Positions 47,061 through 58,886 of a stretch of 64,000 nucleotides of DNA are shown here, piece by piece. The number at the start of each line of letters is the position of its first letter. Position 1 is the first letter of the stretch. The notes below the pieces were generated by a model, which worked only from the letters and a program-made list of their open reading frames with translations, ran no database searches and was not told where the DNA came from. The stretch spans positions 434,001-498,000 of the forward strand of contig BPQB01000001.1 in NCBI GenBank assembly GCA_019973155.2, written 5' to 3'. Source of the DNA: Phanerochaete sordida. Lineage: Eukaryota > Basidiomycota > Agaricomycetes > Polyporales > Phanerochaetaceae. Made by a program: the position numbers and the translations under genes.

Positions 47061-49293
47061 GACTGGATGGGCTGGGTAGGAGGCGCGCTCGTCGTTGCGG
47101 CTGGGCTCTGCGAGCGGGTGTGCGAGGATGATGTGGAGAAGGACATGGATGCTATATATCCTGTCGGCTCTGCGCAGAGGATACACTGCCGTTGGCCAAT
47201 CTTCGGTACGTAAGGAACCGCTCGCTGAGTTATCAGATAAGATGCGCTCGCACGGATCAGCCCTTCTCGCCTCCCGCCCTGAGAACCGCACCCACCCCGC
47301 AGCCGTTTGCGGTGCCGCAGCCTACCGGAGGCCACGAATATCCCCCGAGGCCATTTAGAATGCGTTCTAGAACCATACAATGCAACAGCTAACTCCGTCT
47401 TTGAGTTGCCGGACAGCTCGTCGACGTGCGCGTCCGGACGGCAGAGCCAAAAATGTGCTCCGATGACCGCACATAAAAGCCTGCAACACGCGGAACCGGC
47501 CCAGAGATCCAAGGGTCGACTGCGCTGTGAACCTTCCCACAGTCTCTTGCCCCGCAGCAGTCTTTCGAAACACGAAATCATGATTTGAAGCAACCTCTAG
47601 CAAGGGACCGGTTTGCTACCAGTTGGCAAGCGCAAGTTTAGAGCAGCTTGGGATGATGAGGCGACCTCTTTCGCTGAAGAAACAGCCCAGACAGACGTAT
47701 GGAATCCAGGCTTAGCTTATGGCCGGCTCAATTCACAATAGCGGGGCGATAATCATGTCAAGACTCAGCCACGGAAAGAGAAGCTGTCCCGATGATATGG
47801 TCGTAAGCTTTTCCAGACTGACCAAGCTTATAGCAAATCTTTAAGAAAGCTACAGGTGCCATATGGCGTGTACATAGTGTATCATATAGTACAAGTTCAG
47901 AGGCAGCGGGTGAGGGTGGTGGGGTGAGCGACGGAGAAGACTGGGCGCCACACAGATTGCGACCGTCCCGGAAAGGAAGGCAAGAAGGAACGAACAGGCT
48001 TGCCACCACTCTTAGACCCGAGGAGCCATCGCATGATCACCGTACGGTGTGCCGAACATATGGTTATGCAAGTTATGCCGGAGAATATTGCTCTCCAAGG
48101 GCGATCCTCGCGCTCCGGCTGTGATAGTCGGAGTCACTCGAGAAGAAATTACAACTTGTAGCCAATTGCCACCAATGCTATAAATATTTCGCTAATATCC
48201 TCACAAACATTAAGATCCCTTCATCAAGCGCGATGAATATTTTCCCAAGATGGAGCTTTGAAGCTTGAAGCTGGTAGCGTCCGCATGGTGTCAAGCGTTG
48301 CCGGAAAGTATGTTCTCACTCACTTTGGCACCGGGTCTATCAGGTCGCTTGCAGCGATCAATGTCTTCAACAAAAAATGCTCCAGGAGCAATATCTAAAA
48401 TCATCTGTACAAGTTCTTCTAGCTGAAGGCCAGAGAACGAGTAGAAGGAGAACGTAAGCCTCACAAAGGAACTTCCCTCTCTCCGCTGGCCCCTCGGCAC
48501 GCATTTAAGACTATCCGCTTCCCAGCGCTGACGTGCTCGCGCTACGAGGAGTGTCCCTCGCACCATCTGTCCTCACACTACTCCAGAAGATCTCTTGAGC
48601 CAAAGGGCTGCGGACGCTTCAAGGCCTCATCGGTTTCATAGGCGAGCCTCTCAACACGGCACTACGGCACATTGCTGGTGGGATTCAGCTCCAGCCGGCT
48701 CATATACGCTGTTCAGGTGGGACGCTGGGGAGATGTAAGCCAGTCCTGGTCTCCTGTTGCGTTCTTGCTCTCGTCGAACGGCGGCAGCTCGAGCACGTGC
48801 GGGTGTCGATCTGGAGGGCGTTGTCGCAGGATTATGTCGCGGATGCAAGGCATACTTTGAATGACTGGTCCGTGATACTCTGTACAATAACGCATTGTAT
48901 AATGGCAGTGACGGTCTGGCGGCGGCTGGGAACGACCATGAGTGGGCGTCTGTTGCCACGTGATACGCCGTGCTACACATTCGAGCGCAGGTCAAGGTTG
49001 TGGACGACCTCCACCCTCTGAGCCATTTCCCCGCGACCCTTCGCGGCTGCACATCCCAAGTCTGCTGCGACATCCTTTGCCGAAGACAGCGGCTCTGTCA
49101 TGTCGGCTTTCTCTCGCTTGCAGCTCGCGAAGGCTCTGATCGGTGCGTGTATCTCCTGCGGTACATGCTACCGCCAAGTGACATGCTCAATGTACCATTC
49201 CTTCCGGATGCGTGCATCCTATCTTATCTAGAGTACGACAACGATGCTCTTCCCTTTGAAGAACGCAAAGATGCAGGGCAGAGTGCCATATTC
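47061..49293. other. Divergent intergenic region with a coding relic
   Basis: About 2.2 kb between the AIM32-like start (-) and the low-complexity gene (+). I see no intact gene. It becomes AT-rich at about 47640-48440, where the relic at 48149-48422 lies. Confidence 0.5.
48149..48422 (-). pseudogene. AT3-rich coding relic, unknown origin
   Basis: Two segments on the minus strand look like exons. The first (48422-48324) follows an acceptor-like CTTCAG and encodes 33 codons with LEELVQMILDIAPGAFFVED and IDRCKRPDRPGAK, then a strong donor GTGAGT. The second (48220-48149) reads RDLNVCEDISEIFIALVAIG then YKL and a stop. About three quarters of third positions in the first segment are A or T, the reverse of neighbouring genes. 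The phases do not join simply, and no start is found, so it may be a decayed gene, or chance. I recognise no family. Confidence 0.25.
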
Positions 49294-52200
49294 ATGTCGC
49301 TACGGCGAAACCTGCCCTCGCGCGCTGCTGCACTGTCCCAGGCGCGGCGAAGTACCGACTACCTAGGCGTACCGCTTCCATCTGATGTTGTGGACAATGG
49401 CAGCGTGGGGAGCAGGCAGTCTGCGCGCAAGTCGCTGGCGTCGATTGATGCTCTTCGTAACCCATTCGGCCGGGATTCTACGCATGAGGGACCTCTGGAA
49501 GACGAAGTAGAGGTGGACTTATCGTCATGGGGGCTGGACGCGTTGATGGATAGCAAGAAGAAAGGCAAAGGTGTCAAACGGCAAGTCTCGGATGGCAGGA
49601 CGGTTCTCCCAAATCCTCACGAAGGCTTGCAATTACAAGACACTCCTGGCCGCAAGCGGCCTACCGCCAACGCTCGCACCATGAGCATGGGTCATATTCC
49701 GCTCATGGGCACGGGATCGCAGGACCAGCTCGATGACTTCGGCGTGGGCGGTGCATTTTTGGAGGCTAAATCCACGATGCCCACCGCCTCCACGTCGGCC
49801 TTGGGTCCCCGTCGTCACTCCGTAGGAAATCCCTTGGACTTTGCCGGAGTTCGGGTTACCGACCCAGCTCTCCATCGTCGAAGAGCTTCTGAACATGCTC
49901 TGATTGATAGCATCCCCATCACTCCTCCCTTGCACGCAGTGCCCTTCCCGCAGGAGCTCGGCGGCGCTCCCGACGCAGACGTAGAAGAAGGCGGCCTGGC
50001 GTACGATGACGAACCTGGCACTAGCTCTGCGACGAAAGACGCTTTCAGCGTCCCCCTACCTCCACCAGAACGAGCCTCTCGCTTTGACCCAAAGGTGCTC
50101 AGCGCGCAGCGCGAGCGTGTCGTTTCCACGGCTTCGCTCGGTACCCGCGTATTTTCGCCCTCGCCAGACTCTGGCTCCCCGCGGCCGGAGTCTGTGTTCA
50201 GCGGCCGGCCACCACAGCCCGGGCGCGACAGGCCGTACTCCCGCCTCGAGCTCATGCGGCCGAAGCTGCTCATCATGCCCAGTCCGCTTCAGCAGTCTGT
50301 CCCAACGCCTGGCAAGCCGACCCCGCAGATGCGTGACGGCTTCGAGCTCACGACGGACGGTCCGCCGCTGCCGCCTGAAGCCCGTACGTTCGGCGCAGGC
50401 CGTTCGACCTCTTCTCTTCTCTCCCCTTCGCACACTGGCGATGGCTTCACGCCGAACCCTAGAGCGAGCATGACACTGTCCCAACTCACCTTCCGCAATA
50501 CGTTGATGGTCGATGGACAGAGGGACGTGGCGTTCAAGGATATAGAGGATAGACTGAAGTGGGCGACTCAAGACGGAGAACAAGCTGCATTAGACATCCC
50601 CAATGACTCTACACCCGGGCTCCCCACCATGGAGGTGACCGACGCCGATGCTGATGCACCGCGAGGGAAACGTCTGCCTGGCAAACTGTACGGCAAGAGT
50701 CTCATTGATGATCTGGAAGCTCGGAAGGCAGAGATGAAGGGCAAGCAGAGGTGCGTCTATGTTTCAAGTTGTCGCCCGCATTGTGGCTTTTTGTTTACCT
50801 ATCTCGATAATGTCCCAAACTCGCATCACATTACTCATTGTCGATCTTCATCTGCAGGGTCTTCACCGGTGATCAGAGGCCCTCCATGATGGCGCGCCCG
50901 TCGATGCACCGATCCAGCACCCTCATCGACCCAGACTCGCTGAAACAACGGCCTACATCCACCTTCGTAGCCCTCGACTCTGCGCAGTCCGTGCCCGGGC
51001 TCTCGCGGCGCAACTCTGCACATACGAAGACACTCATTACTTTTGACGATGAGATTCCTGGTGCGCCGCGGGGCGCTCTCCTGCCTGCTGACAGCCGCGC
51101 TGGAGGCATAAGCGGTACTCGGAGCGTGTTTGGTGTCGATACGCTCTGGGAACGCGAGCTGGCGAAACTGCGCGAGATGGAAGCTCGGGAGAAGGCCGAG
51201 GAGGAGGAGCGGCAGAAGCGTGAGGAGGACGAGGCCGGCAAGCACAAGCGCGGGAAAGGCAAACGGAAGGGCAAGGGCAAAGAGGCCGCGACGTCGGCCC
51301 TTGATACCTCGCCCTCGGTGCTGTCCCCGTCCGCCTCGCAAGTACAAGACTCGCCATATCCAGCTGCGGCAGCGTCGCCTGAAACTCCTGCGTCTGTACA
51401 GAAGCGAGTCGTGCGACGCGCGCCGCCTCCGCCTGCTGATGGCGAGGATGACGAAGACGAGGAGAGCGACTCGAGCTCTGTCGCCGGTCGACCCTTTGGC
51501 GGTCCCAGGACGGACGGCTGGCACTCGGGGTCCGACGACGAGCGGCCCCGGCCACAGCCTCGGCGAACGACGGGCTCTGGGCCGCGATTCGTGGACAACC
51601 TCCCGCCGCGCTTCCGTGCACTGCAGCAGCAGCAGCAGCTCGAGCTCGGTGATGACGAATCAAGCGAGGAAGACCTGCCACTAGTCGCAACGATCGGCCG
51701 GGCCGCGCAGCGCGCGACGCGCGGGAGCTTCTCGGGCCTCAGAGTCCCAGGCGGGGGCGCGGCGGATGAGTCATCGGACGAGGAGAGGCCGCTGTCGCAG
51801 CTCATCGACAAGACGAAGCAGAAGCTGCCGTCGCCGACGCAGAGCCACGGCCCCGGCGCGGGCCTCTTCGAGAGCATCGGCGCGTCGCTCGGGAGCACGC
51901 TCAAGGTCGGCGGCGCCGCGCGCGGGGGCGAGGACGAGGACGAGGACGACACGCCGCTGGGCCTGCGCGCGTCGCGGCTGTTCCCCGGCTCGCAGGCGAG
52001 TGCTGCCGGCGGCGCGGGCGAAGACGACGACGAGCGGCCGCTGGCGCTGCACCCTGAGCAGATCCGGCGGTCGCAGTTCTTCGTGAGCGCGGCACAGCAG
52101 CAGGCACAGGCGCAGCAGCAGATGATGATGCAGGCCCAGGCTGCCGCGGCCGCGCAGATGCAGATGCACCAGTCAATGATGTTTGGCGCGCCGTCGATTA

Positions 52201-52349
52201 TGAGCGCGCCGTTCTATGGGCCGCCCATGGCTGCCCCGGCGCTGATGATGCCCCCGCAGCTGCCGTCACCGCCCCCGGTTCAGGACACCGCGAAGCTCAA
52301 CCGCGTGGACAAGTGGCGACACGATGTCGCCGTGGAAGGCGAGCACTGA
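49294..52349 (+). CDS. Large low-complexity protein of unknown function
   Basis: Two long exons, joined at an intron about 50751-50857, encode roughly 980 residues. The chosen ATG (49294) gives MSLRRNLPSRAAALSQARRS; an earlier in-frame ATG at 49165 is possible, and the frame is open for 320 nt upstream. The N-terminal part has a distinctive block (VDLSSWGLDALM). The middle is Ser/Pro/Arg-rich with many SP/TP sites, then a highly charged helix (WERELAKLREMEAREKAEEE) and Lys-rich patch, repeated acidic DESSEEDLPL, DESSDEERPL, DDDERPLALH units each with a hydrophobic PL pair, and a Gln/Ala/Met-rich end. The tail SPPPVQDTAKLNRVDKWRHD is compact and probably conserved. The signature suggests a nuclear or signalling scaffold. 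I recognise no domain. Confidence 0.75.
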
Positions 52350-52732
52350 AACGCATGTCACTTTTTTCTTGGTAATTTGCTGGAATGGGTTCACCTGGTT
52401 TCCCGACCCGCCCTTTCCTCACCTTCTCCTCTGGAACCACATCTCTCGGGCATCCGATCTGCATACACTGTTTTGAGCACCAACGGACCACTAGCTTTGA
52501 TATTCCTACGCATCCAGATATCCAACACTAATGCCATCTAATAGCCATGCAATAAAACAAATACAATGAGTGAGCATACGGTCCGTGGTGAGTCGGTGCG
52601 CAAATACAGAGCGAGATTGGGTTCGAGAGGGATAAAGAAAGGCTGCGATGGCGTCCTGGAATTACTGTACGGGTAACATAAGAGACGGTGCCCGGGGGCC
52701 AGGAGAGAAAGTCAAACATCGGGCGTGTAGTG
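52350..52732. other. Convergent 3' region
   Basis: No gene seen. About 380 bp lie between the facing stops of the low-complexity gene and the kelch gene. Confidence 0.5.
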
Positions 52733-55700
52733 TCATGAGTGTCCGCCCGCCTCGGGGTTCATGAGGACGAGCCTGCGCTTCGGCACCGTCACGTTCATCA
52801 CGTCGCGCCGGCTCATCTCCTCCTCGATGCGGCGCTGGCGCGCGTCCTCGTCTTCGTCGTCGTCATCCTCGTCGTCCTCGACCGTGTGCCCCGCGTGCGA
52901 GAGCGACGTCGGGTAGTCGTGGTCGACGCGGTACGCCGGCTGGTGCTGGTACGGGCCCGCGCCCGCCGGCGGGAACGGCACGCCCGCCGCCGCGTCCGGC
53001 GGCGGCGCGCTGCGCAGGCGCGCGAGCACGACCGTGAGCACGGACGCGCTCGGGATGCCGTGCCACGCGAGCACGCCGATCGCGAGGTAGCAGCACGCGG
53101 TCCACGCGACGAAGACCGCGAAGGCCGCAACGGGCGCGCGGTCCCAGAGCGCGATGCTGGCGAGCACGCACACCGCGAGCACGAACGCGTGCAGGAGGAC
53201 GTGGACGAGCGTGTCGAGCGCGCCGGGCAGCTGCGCGGGCGCGCCGGCGGCGCTCGTGTCCGGGATCGTGTCCTTCATGCTCATGCCCTCGACGGTGCCC
53301 GGCGTCGGCGGCATCTGCGCGCGGCGGTGGAGCTGGGCGTTGGCGTAGTCAATGTCGCCCTGTGGCGCGGCGCACGCGGTCAGCACACGGTGGGCGCTAA
53401 GGTGAGCGCGAGACACTCACGACGGTGTTGACGCTGCGGCGCCGGTCCATCCAGCTCAGGTCGCTGAGGTTGCGGGGCGCGTTGGGCCGGGGGTCGGAGA
53501 AGGCCGCGAGGCTCTGGCCGCTGGCGTGGCGCCCGCGGCGGACGACCTCGAAGGACTGGGTCGAGGGGGAGCTGTGGCCATCTGCGGTGGCGCTCTCGCT
53601 GGATCGGCGAGCAGCGATGTGCCCGAACGGCCAGGGGCTGAGCCTATCGCCTGAGCTCACGCGCTCCGGGGCGTGTGGGGCCTCCGCTGGGAGCGCGTCC
53701 GGGATGAACGGACTGCTTGATCGCAGCCCTATCTTCTCCGCGAGATCGTTGGATGTAGTGCGCTGCCGCTTTGCCGCCAGCGCCATGTCATTGTCCCTCC
53801 ATTTCAGCAGGATGCTGGCTGCAATCAGGGCGGGCACGAGGCCGTACAGGCCGACGAACAGGGCGATGCCTGCGCGCCCGTGGGCGGTGGAAAGATGTGG
53901 AACAGATGATCGTTTGACAATAGAAGAGGTGGTGTAGTGGAGCGACGTAAACGCGGTGGCCAGCCCGCCAACGCCCAGGGCGAACGCTACCAGCGCGGTC
54001 ACAGAAGTCAGGTAGAAAAATCCGATCCGTGAGTTTGATACCTGGGCAGATGAGACTGACGGTAGCGATAGACGGTAGAAGACGATGGCAGGGAGAATGA
54101 GGGCGGCGGATACCGGGGCCAGCGACATGTGCACGACAGATGTATCAAAGCGAGCGACTGCAACCGTCGAGCCGGTCTTGGTTGGAGATGGAAGGCCAGT
54201 GGAGGAAGTTGGTGAGAGACCGGACGAAGATCCGGTACCGGAGGATCCAGAGACGGGAGATGCGCAGTTCTTCATGAACGTCACCGTGACCCCCGTACCG
54301 TCTGCGGTGGGCCCGCTCTGCAGCGTACCGTTGCCGGAGCCAGACCAGGTCGGATTGGACGGGCTGAGTGATCCGTCGTAGATACGGAGCACCCAGACCT
54401 CGTTGAGATAGTTGTTATTGGCGTCTCTTCCGCCGAATACTACGATGTCTGTAGCTTGGACTGATGCCGTGCCCACAATCCTTTTCAGGGAGTACACTGC
54501 AGCACCTTGGCGTGGCGAAGGGACCGTGGGTTGGCTTTTGGGATCGCCAGCGGGCACGACCCGAGCCCAGGTTCCGCCATCGGCATTGAACACACCCTTC
54601 AGATGCTGTCAGGATGGATGCGAAACGTGATTGATGCGGGGACACCTACCACTTCTCCTTGTTCAAGACCATTGTCGTCCTGCCACTGCGACGTGTTGAA
54701 AGTACCGAGGAGTAGGAAGAGCTGTGATTGAAAGTTGGTCGATATCAGATTCTGAGCGAGAGATGCACCGATGCGTGGAGCAGGACAGTAACTGGGAGCG
54801 GTGTTGCTCTTGGCGTCGATATCGAGGACGTACGACTGCGGCAGCGCGCATGCAGCAGCTGATCCAGAATCGGTATCACAACCACCAACAGCGACCACAT
54901 GTTGGTGGGTTTCTGAGAGGAGGACTGTGGTTGCTGATCCGCCAATTGACGGAAGAGAAGTGTTCTGCAGATGGATCTGCTCCCATGCACCTTCCACTCC
55001 ATGAACGTTGGAGGACAGAGTGCCAGTCAGGTTGAGTCTCCAGACATCTGACAGCGAAGTGGCACTCCCTCCTGTGAAACCTCCAGCAACGTAGAAGGAG
55101 TTGCTCAGGCTGACTAGGTCGAACGAGGTGCTAGGGTCGTTTCCGCCTGCTGCAGCGAACCGTCCGGAGGGCCCGGTGCCAGAGATGGTGGCCTGCGACC
55201 AGAACTCGTTGTTGTAGTCAAATTCCTGGTGGGGGGAAAGGCGTCAGTGCGTGGCCCGAAATGGCAAGAACAGATTCCGTACCCAGACATCGTCCAATGG
55301 CGCCCCGCCAGTCCCCATCCCAGCGATGACAACGTGACCTGTCCGGCTACGCGTGGAGCAGGGTCAACGCCTCAATTGAGCAGATCTTGCAGAGTTCTAC
55401 TCACTAGTTCGCAGCGAGGTCCTGTCCGCTTACAGCAGCGCTCCTTGCTGGAGGCGGCGTGTCCATGCCGCTTGGTGGCGATGGTGGGGACCAGGTGAGG
55501 TGGTCAAGGTTGAGCCTGCGCAGACACGGTGAACCTTGCACGACGCGCCGCAGTAGATGGACCTGCACTTACAGAGTGGTCTGTGATAGTGGAATGCCTC
55601 CCTGTGACTCTCCGCCAAACAGAACGAGATTGTTTTTGACAGGATCGAAGCCGATAGATGCATCCTTGACGGCGGGGTGCGACGCACCCTGGAGGTGAGG

Positions 55701-55853
55701 GGTAAGGTTAATCCATTGCAAAGGGGGAACCTGTATGCTAGTGTCGATGCTTTGTGCTGAAACCTGGAGGAAAGAGAGAGAAGATATTAAGAGCAGCAGT
55801 GTCCGTGAGGCGAGAGCGGTAGAGAAAGGTCGTAGTCCGTAGTCGTTGCCCAT
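52733..55853 (-). CDS. Secreted-side kelch-repeat protein with several transmembrane spans
   Basis: ATG 55853 starts a signal peptide (TALASRTLLLLISSLSFLQV then SAQS). Several small exons encode an extracellular kelch-type propeller with repeating Gly-Gly signatures: LVLFGGESQGG, VVIAGMGTGGAPLDDVW, FYVAGGFTGGSATSLSDVW, VVAVGGCDTDSG, and IVVFGGRDANNNYLNEVWVL. A Ser/Thr/Gly-rich linker follows, likely O-glycosylated, then at least three membrane spans (SLAPVSAALILPAIVFYRL; LTSVTALVAFALGVGGLA; IALFVGLYGLVPALIAASIL). The final exon adds two more (LVHVLLHAFVLAVCVLASIA; AAFAVFVAWTACCYLAIGV) and an acidic cytoplasmic tail ending MNPEAGGHS. The mix of an external propeller and a five-span membrane part is unusual. 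A sensor or cell-wall receptor role is inference. Splice at 53415/53355 is clean. Confidence 0.82.
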
Positions 55854-58800
55854 CCTCCAGAGATGGCGAGGGGAATGTGAGGTGGGCTGAGCAAGGCCCG
55901 TGCTCGCGATGAGCGGAGGGATGAGAGTCGTCCACAAGGTGCTAGAACGTCGGGTGGCCTGTGCAGTGCTCGAAACCGGCAGCACGCGGCATCCTTGTCC
56001 CGTGCCACGACCGCCCGCCCGGCGTCTCTCCCCTTCCCACGCACACTCCTCCGCATTGCCCTGGCCGCACACACTGCCTCGCACGGCTTATCTGCCCATT
56101 CATTCTGTGCATGTTCTGACATATGTCGTATTCTGGCAGCGCGGCCGCCGAGCAATTTTTAGAGTTGTGGAAAGGCATCTGCTGCTGCCGCCGCCGCCTA
56201 AACGGTTCAAGAACGCTCACCCGCGCGCCGCGCGATGCGCACCGTCCCACGTCGGCCAGAGTCGGCCCCCGCGCCCTCTCGGACGTTCTCGCACCAGAAC
56301 CACGCAGCGGACGGGCAGCGGGCGCGCCCGAGGGCCCATGTAGCGCGCCCGCAGCACAACCAGCCGACGACGATCCTCCAGGAACCCCCGTGAAGGCGCG
56401 CCCCGCTGCCTTTCGGCCAGATCATTGCCCCGACGTCCATCCATTGATGCCCTGCCCGTGGCCATCCCCGCGGGAAACTTGCGTGTCCCTCCGCTGATGC
56501 GTCGCCTGTTTGGCCAGTCGGCCGGCGGCCCCCCAGGCTTCCATGCAGCCCTGCCTGCGGCCACGGCCCGAGTCCGTCGTGAGCCCTGTGCAATTCGGAA
56601 TTAGCAGCGCGAAACGGTCAGCGCCATCGTCATGCAGCCTGTTTGGGTCAGTAAGTTTACGCTACCGCCCGCTAGAGCCCCCTCGAGGTTACTAACCAGC
56701 CCTGGCGCGTTGGTGTCTGCGCAGCGTGACCGCCTAATTGTTCTTTGCTGAAGGAGCGACACAAGGGCTATCGCCAAAATTCCAATCCGTCGACGCCGAG
56801 AATGCTAGGGCGGCGAGCTCTTACGCTTGGTTGTCGCGCCAACGCGCGTGGAAAGTATGAAGTTGGTCCGCCGGTACGTACACCGCAGCTTATTTACGCC
56901 TAATGGCCCGTTAATCTCTCCCTGATTCCGCGGCGTTCCAGCCGTAAACAATTCACCAGAGTCGCGGGTCAAGATAGGGCTCCATGCGCCTGATTGAACG
57001 AGCTTGTTTTTTCTCTCTGCGGCGCTGCCTCTGAAGATCCTGCGAGCCGATTCCGCCGACAATTCAGCAAGCGAGTCGTTCCAGCGGTGTCCGCGGCACT
57101 AACGCCGGGCTCCGTGGCGTTCGCGCTGAGGCCTTACGCTGAAGAGCCGCGCCCGTCGATCAGCTGGACGCGGCCCTTGAGTCTCGCGGATGCATCGAGG
57201 CTTCTATCTTTCCAAGCTTGTCGGAGGTGCTCCAACAGGCGACCAGCATCGGCCTGACATGATTACGGGCTCCATGATCACCGCGCGCTGCGCGACGCTG
57301 CACGACCAGCGACCCGGCTGTGGCAGGGCTTACATCGGCCTCATCGCAGCCATCTCGGTCTGTCGGCTGACTGATTTTCTATATTCAGTTCGCGCCTTCT
57401 CACCATTCCGGCAGCAGTACGCCTGGGCTGCCAGCGTGCGTGGCGCCAGTTCCCGGGCCAGCCACCCTTCCGCGTCGGACGCAGAGGCTCCCGCGCCTGC
57501 CGCAGCGAGGCCCTGGCCTGCTGGCCGCGAGGGCGGGCTGGCGTCTGCAAACCTACTCGGATGGAGGCCATCAAGTAGAATCCCGGCGGAGACGGCTATT
57601 GCTTCCGCTGACCGGGAACTCGGCCCCAGGCGCTTTGGGCCCCTAGACGCCGGCGCCCTCGCTTTCACCTCGACTCCCTCCTCGTCCCTCGCGACAACAA
57701 CGTTCTGAGCCACAGCTCTATCATCCTCCTCTCTGCCTTGAATTTTCCTCGGGCCTTGTTCCGCGAGAGGTGTAGTGTGGATCAGCCTGCGCGTGCTGCC
57801 CTGATCCTGACCTGGTTCTTTTGTGTCCGTATTCCACGAGCAGATGGCTCTTGTTGTTCTCAGGGCGGTGCGTGCCGCCGCCAACGCCGGGTAATGTTGC
57901 GAAGGACGGCCCCAGCAGCATCATTGATGCTGCGCCATGGGACACCCTGGGCTCTGCGAATCGCCGTCGATGAGCGTCCCCCGCCATGCGTTTCAGAGCC
58001 GCACGGACAGATAATCATCGCGACGAGTGGCGGAATCCGTGGCGGGCGAGTGCACACACCGAGCCCCGTATAGCCACGGGCCGTGCTGCGCGCGCGGGAG
58101 CCCCGCGGCCGCTGACAGGCGTCGCTGCACTCGATGGCGGTAGATGAGTCACGGGAGTCAATGCTTGGGCGCTCGCGCGTTCGGCCTTGGCCCGCGTGGG
58201 TGGTGCGTGACGGATGCAGTAAGCACGGGCCCGCCCGAAGCGCGGGGCGGGCTGGAGGTGCTGGAGGTGCTGGGGGCGTTGCTGAGGTAGCAAAGATCGC
58301 CCTGATGCTCCGTTTCACACGGAGAGCCAGCAAGGCGCGGCATGGCGCGGCATTACAAGGCGAGCCAAATGGGACGGTCCATCGGACCCGGTGCACCCCT
58401 TGAGATTCTCCGACACAATAAGCAGGGATTAAACCCCCGATATCCCATGTAATATTTTCCCCATCCACCACTCGGCGCGAATCGAAATAGGCCGGCGCTC
58501 CTCTCGAGATCTGCACCTCGATGCCGCGTCCTCTGGCCCTTTCCCTGGGTCGGCGTGTTTCGTAATGACCAATGCGCGCGAAGTCGTCTTCTTTCGGAAG
58601 CTTGGGCTCGGTTGTAGGTATAAAGTGGCTGCACCTATGATCGTCCCCGACCATCCCGCTTTCGTTCTCGGCCCTCCTCCAGATTCCCCAGGCCCCGTAT
58701 AAACCCGTCTCGCAATGTTGAGGTACCACCAAAGCACCGTCCTCCACCCATCGTAAGTGCTCCCTCCTCCCCTCCCCGAGCAGCACCTGACGCGCCGCGC

Positions 58801-58886
58801 TCGCCTGTCTCATTCGTCATCGTCCCCGAACCTGCTACCTCCGCCCGCCCGCACTCGTGTGCGCCACACCCGCTGACGCCAGGCTC
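55854..58886. other. Three-kilobase divergent intergenic region
   Basis: No gene supported. It separates the kelch gene (-) from the C2H2 gene (+). Open frames on both strands, including a 317-codon minus-strand frame at 57860-58813, have compositions of GC-rich non-coding DNA, without family features. The right end has promoter elements at 58569-58625. Long upstream regions are common for regulated transcription factors. Confidence 0.5.
58569..58625 (+). promoter_or_regulatory. CCAAT plus TATA box of the second C2H2 gene
   Basis: CCAAT at 58569-58573 and TATAAAG at 58619-58625 are 46 bp apart and about 260 nt before the C2H2 ATG (58887). The order and spacing fit a typical core promoter. 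Confidence 0.5.

Noticed and set aside
47057..47593. 178-codon minus-strand frame upstream of the AIM32-like gene
   Set aside because: Overlaps the start of the real gene in another frame and has no domain content.
50873..51952. 359-codon minus-strand frame
   Set aside because: It is the antisense shadow of the low-complexity gene; Ser/Arg-rich content comes from its repeats and no splice or domain supports it.
52739..53431. 230-codon plus-strand frame
   Set aside because: Antisense to the last exon of the kelch gene; Arg/Val/Glu repeats without structure.
57860..58813. 317-codon minus-strand frame in the 3 kb gap
   Set aside because: Arg/Pro-rich, no hydrophobic core, no family motif, and it overlaps the CCAAT/TATA region; GC-rich DNA gives long chance frames.
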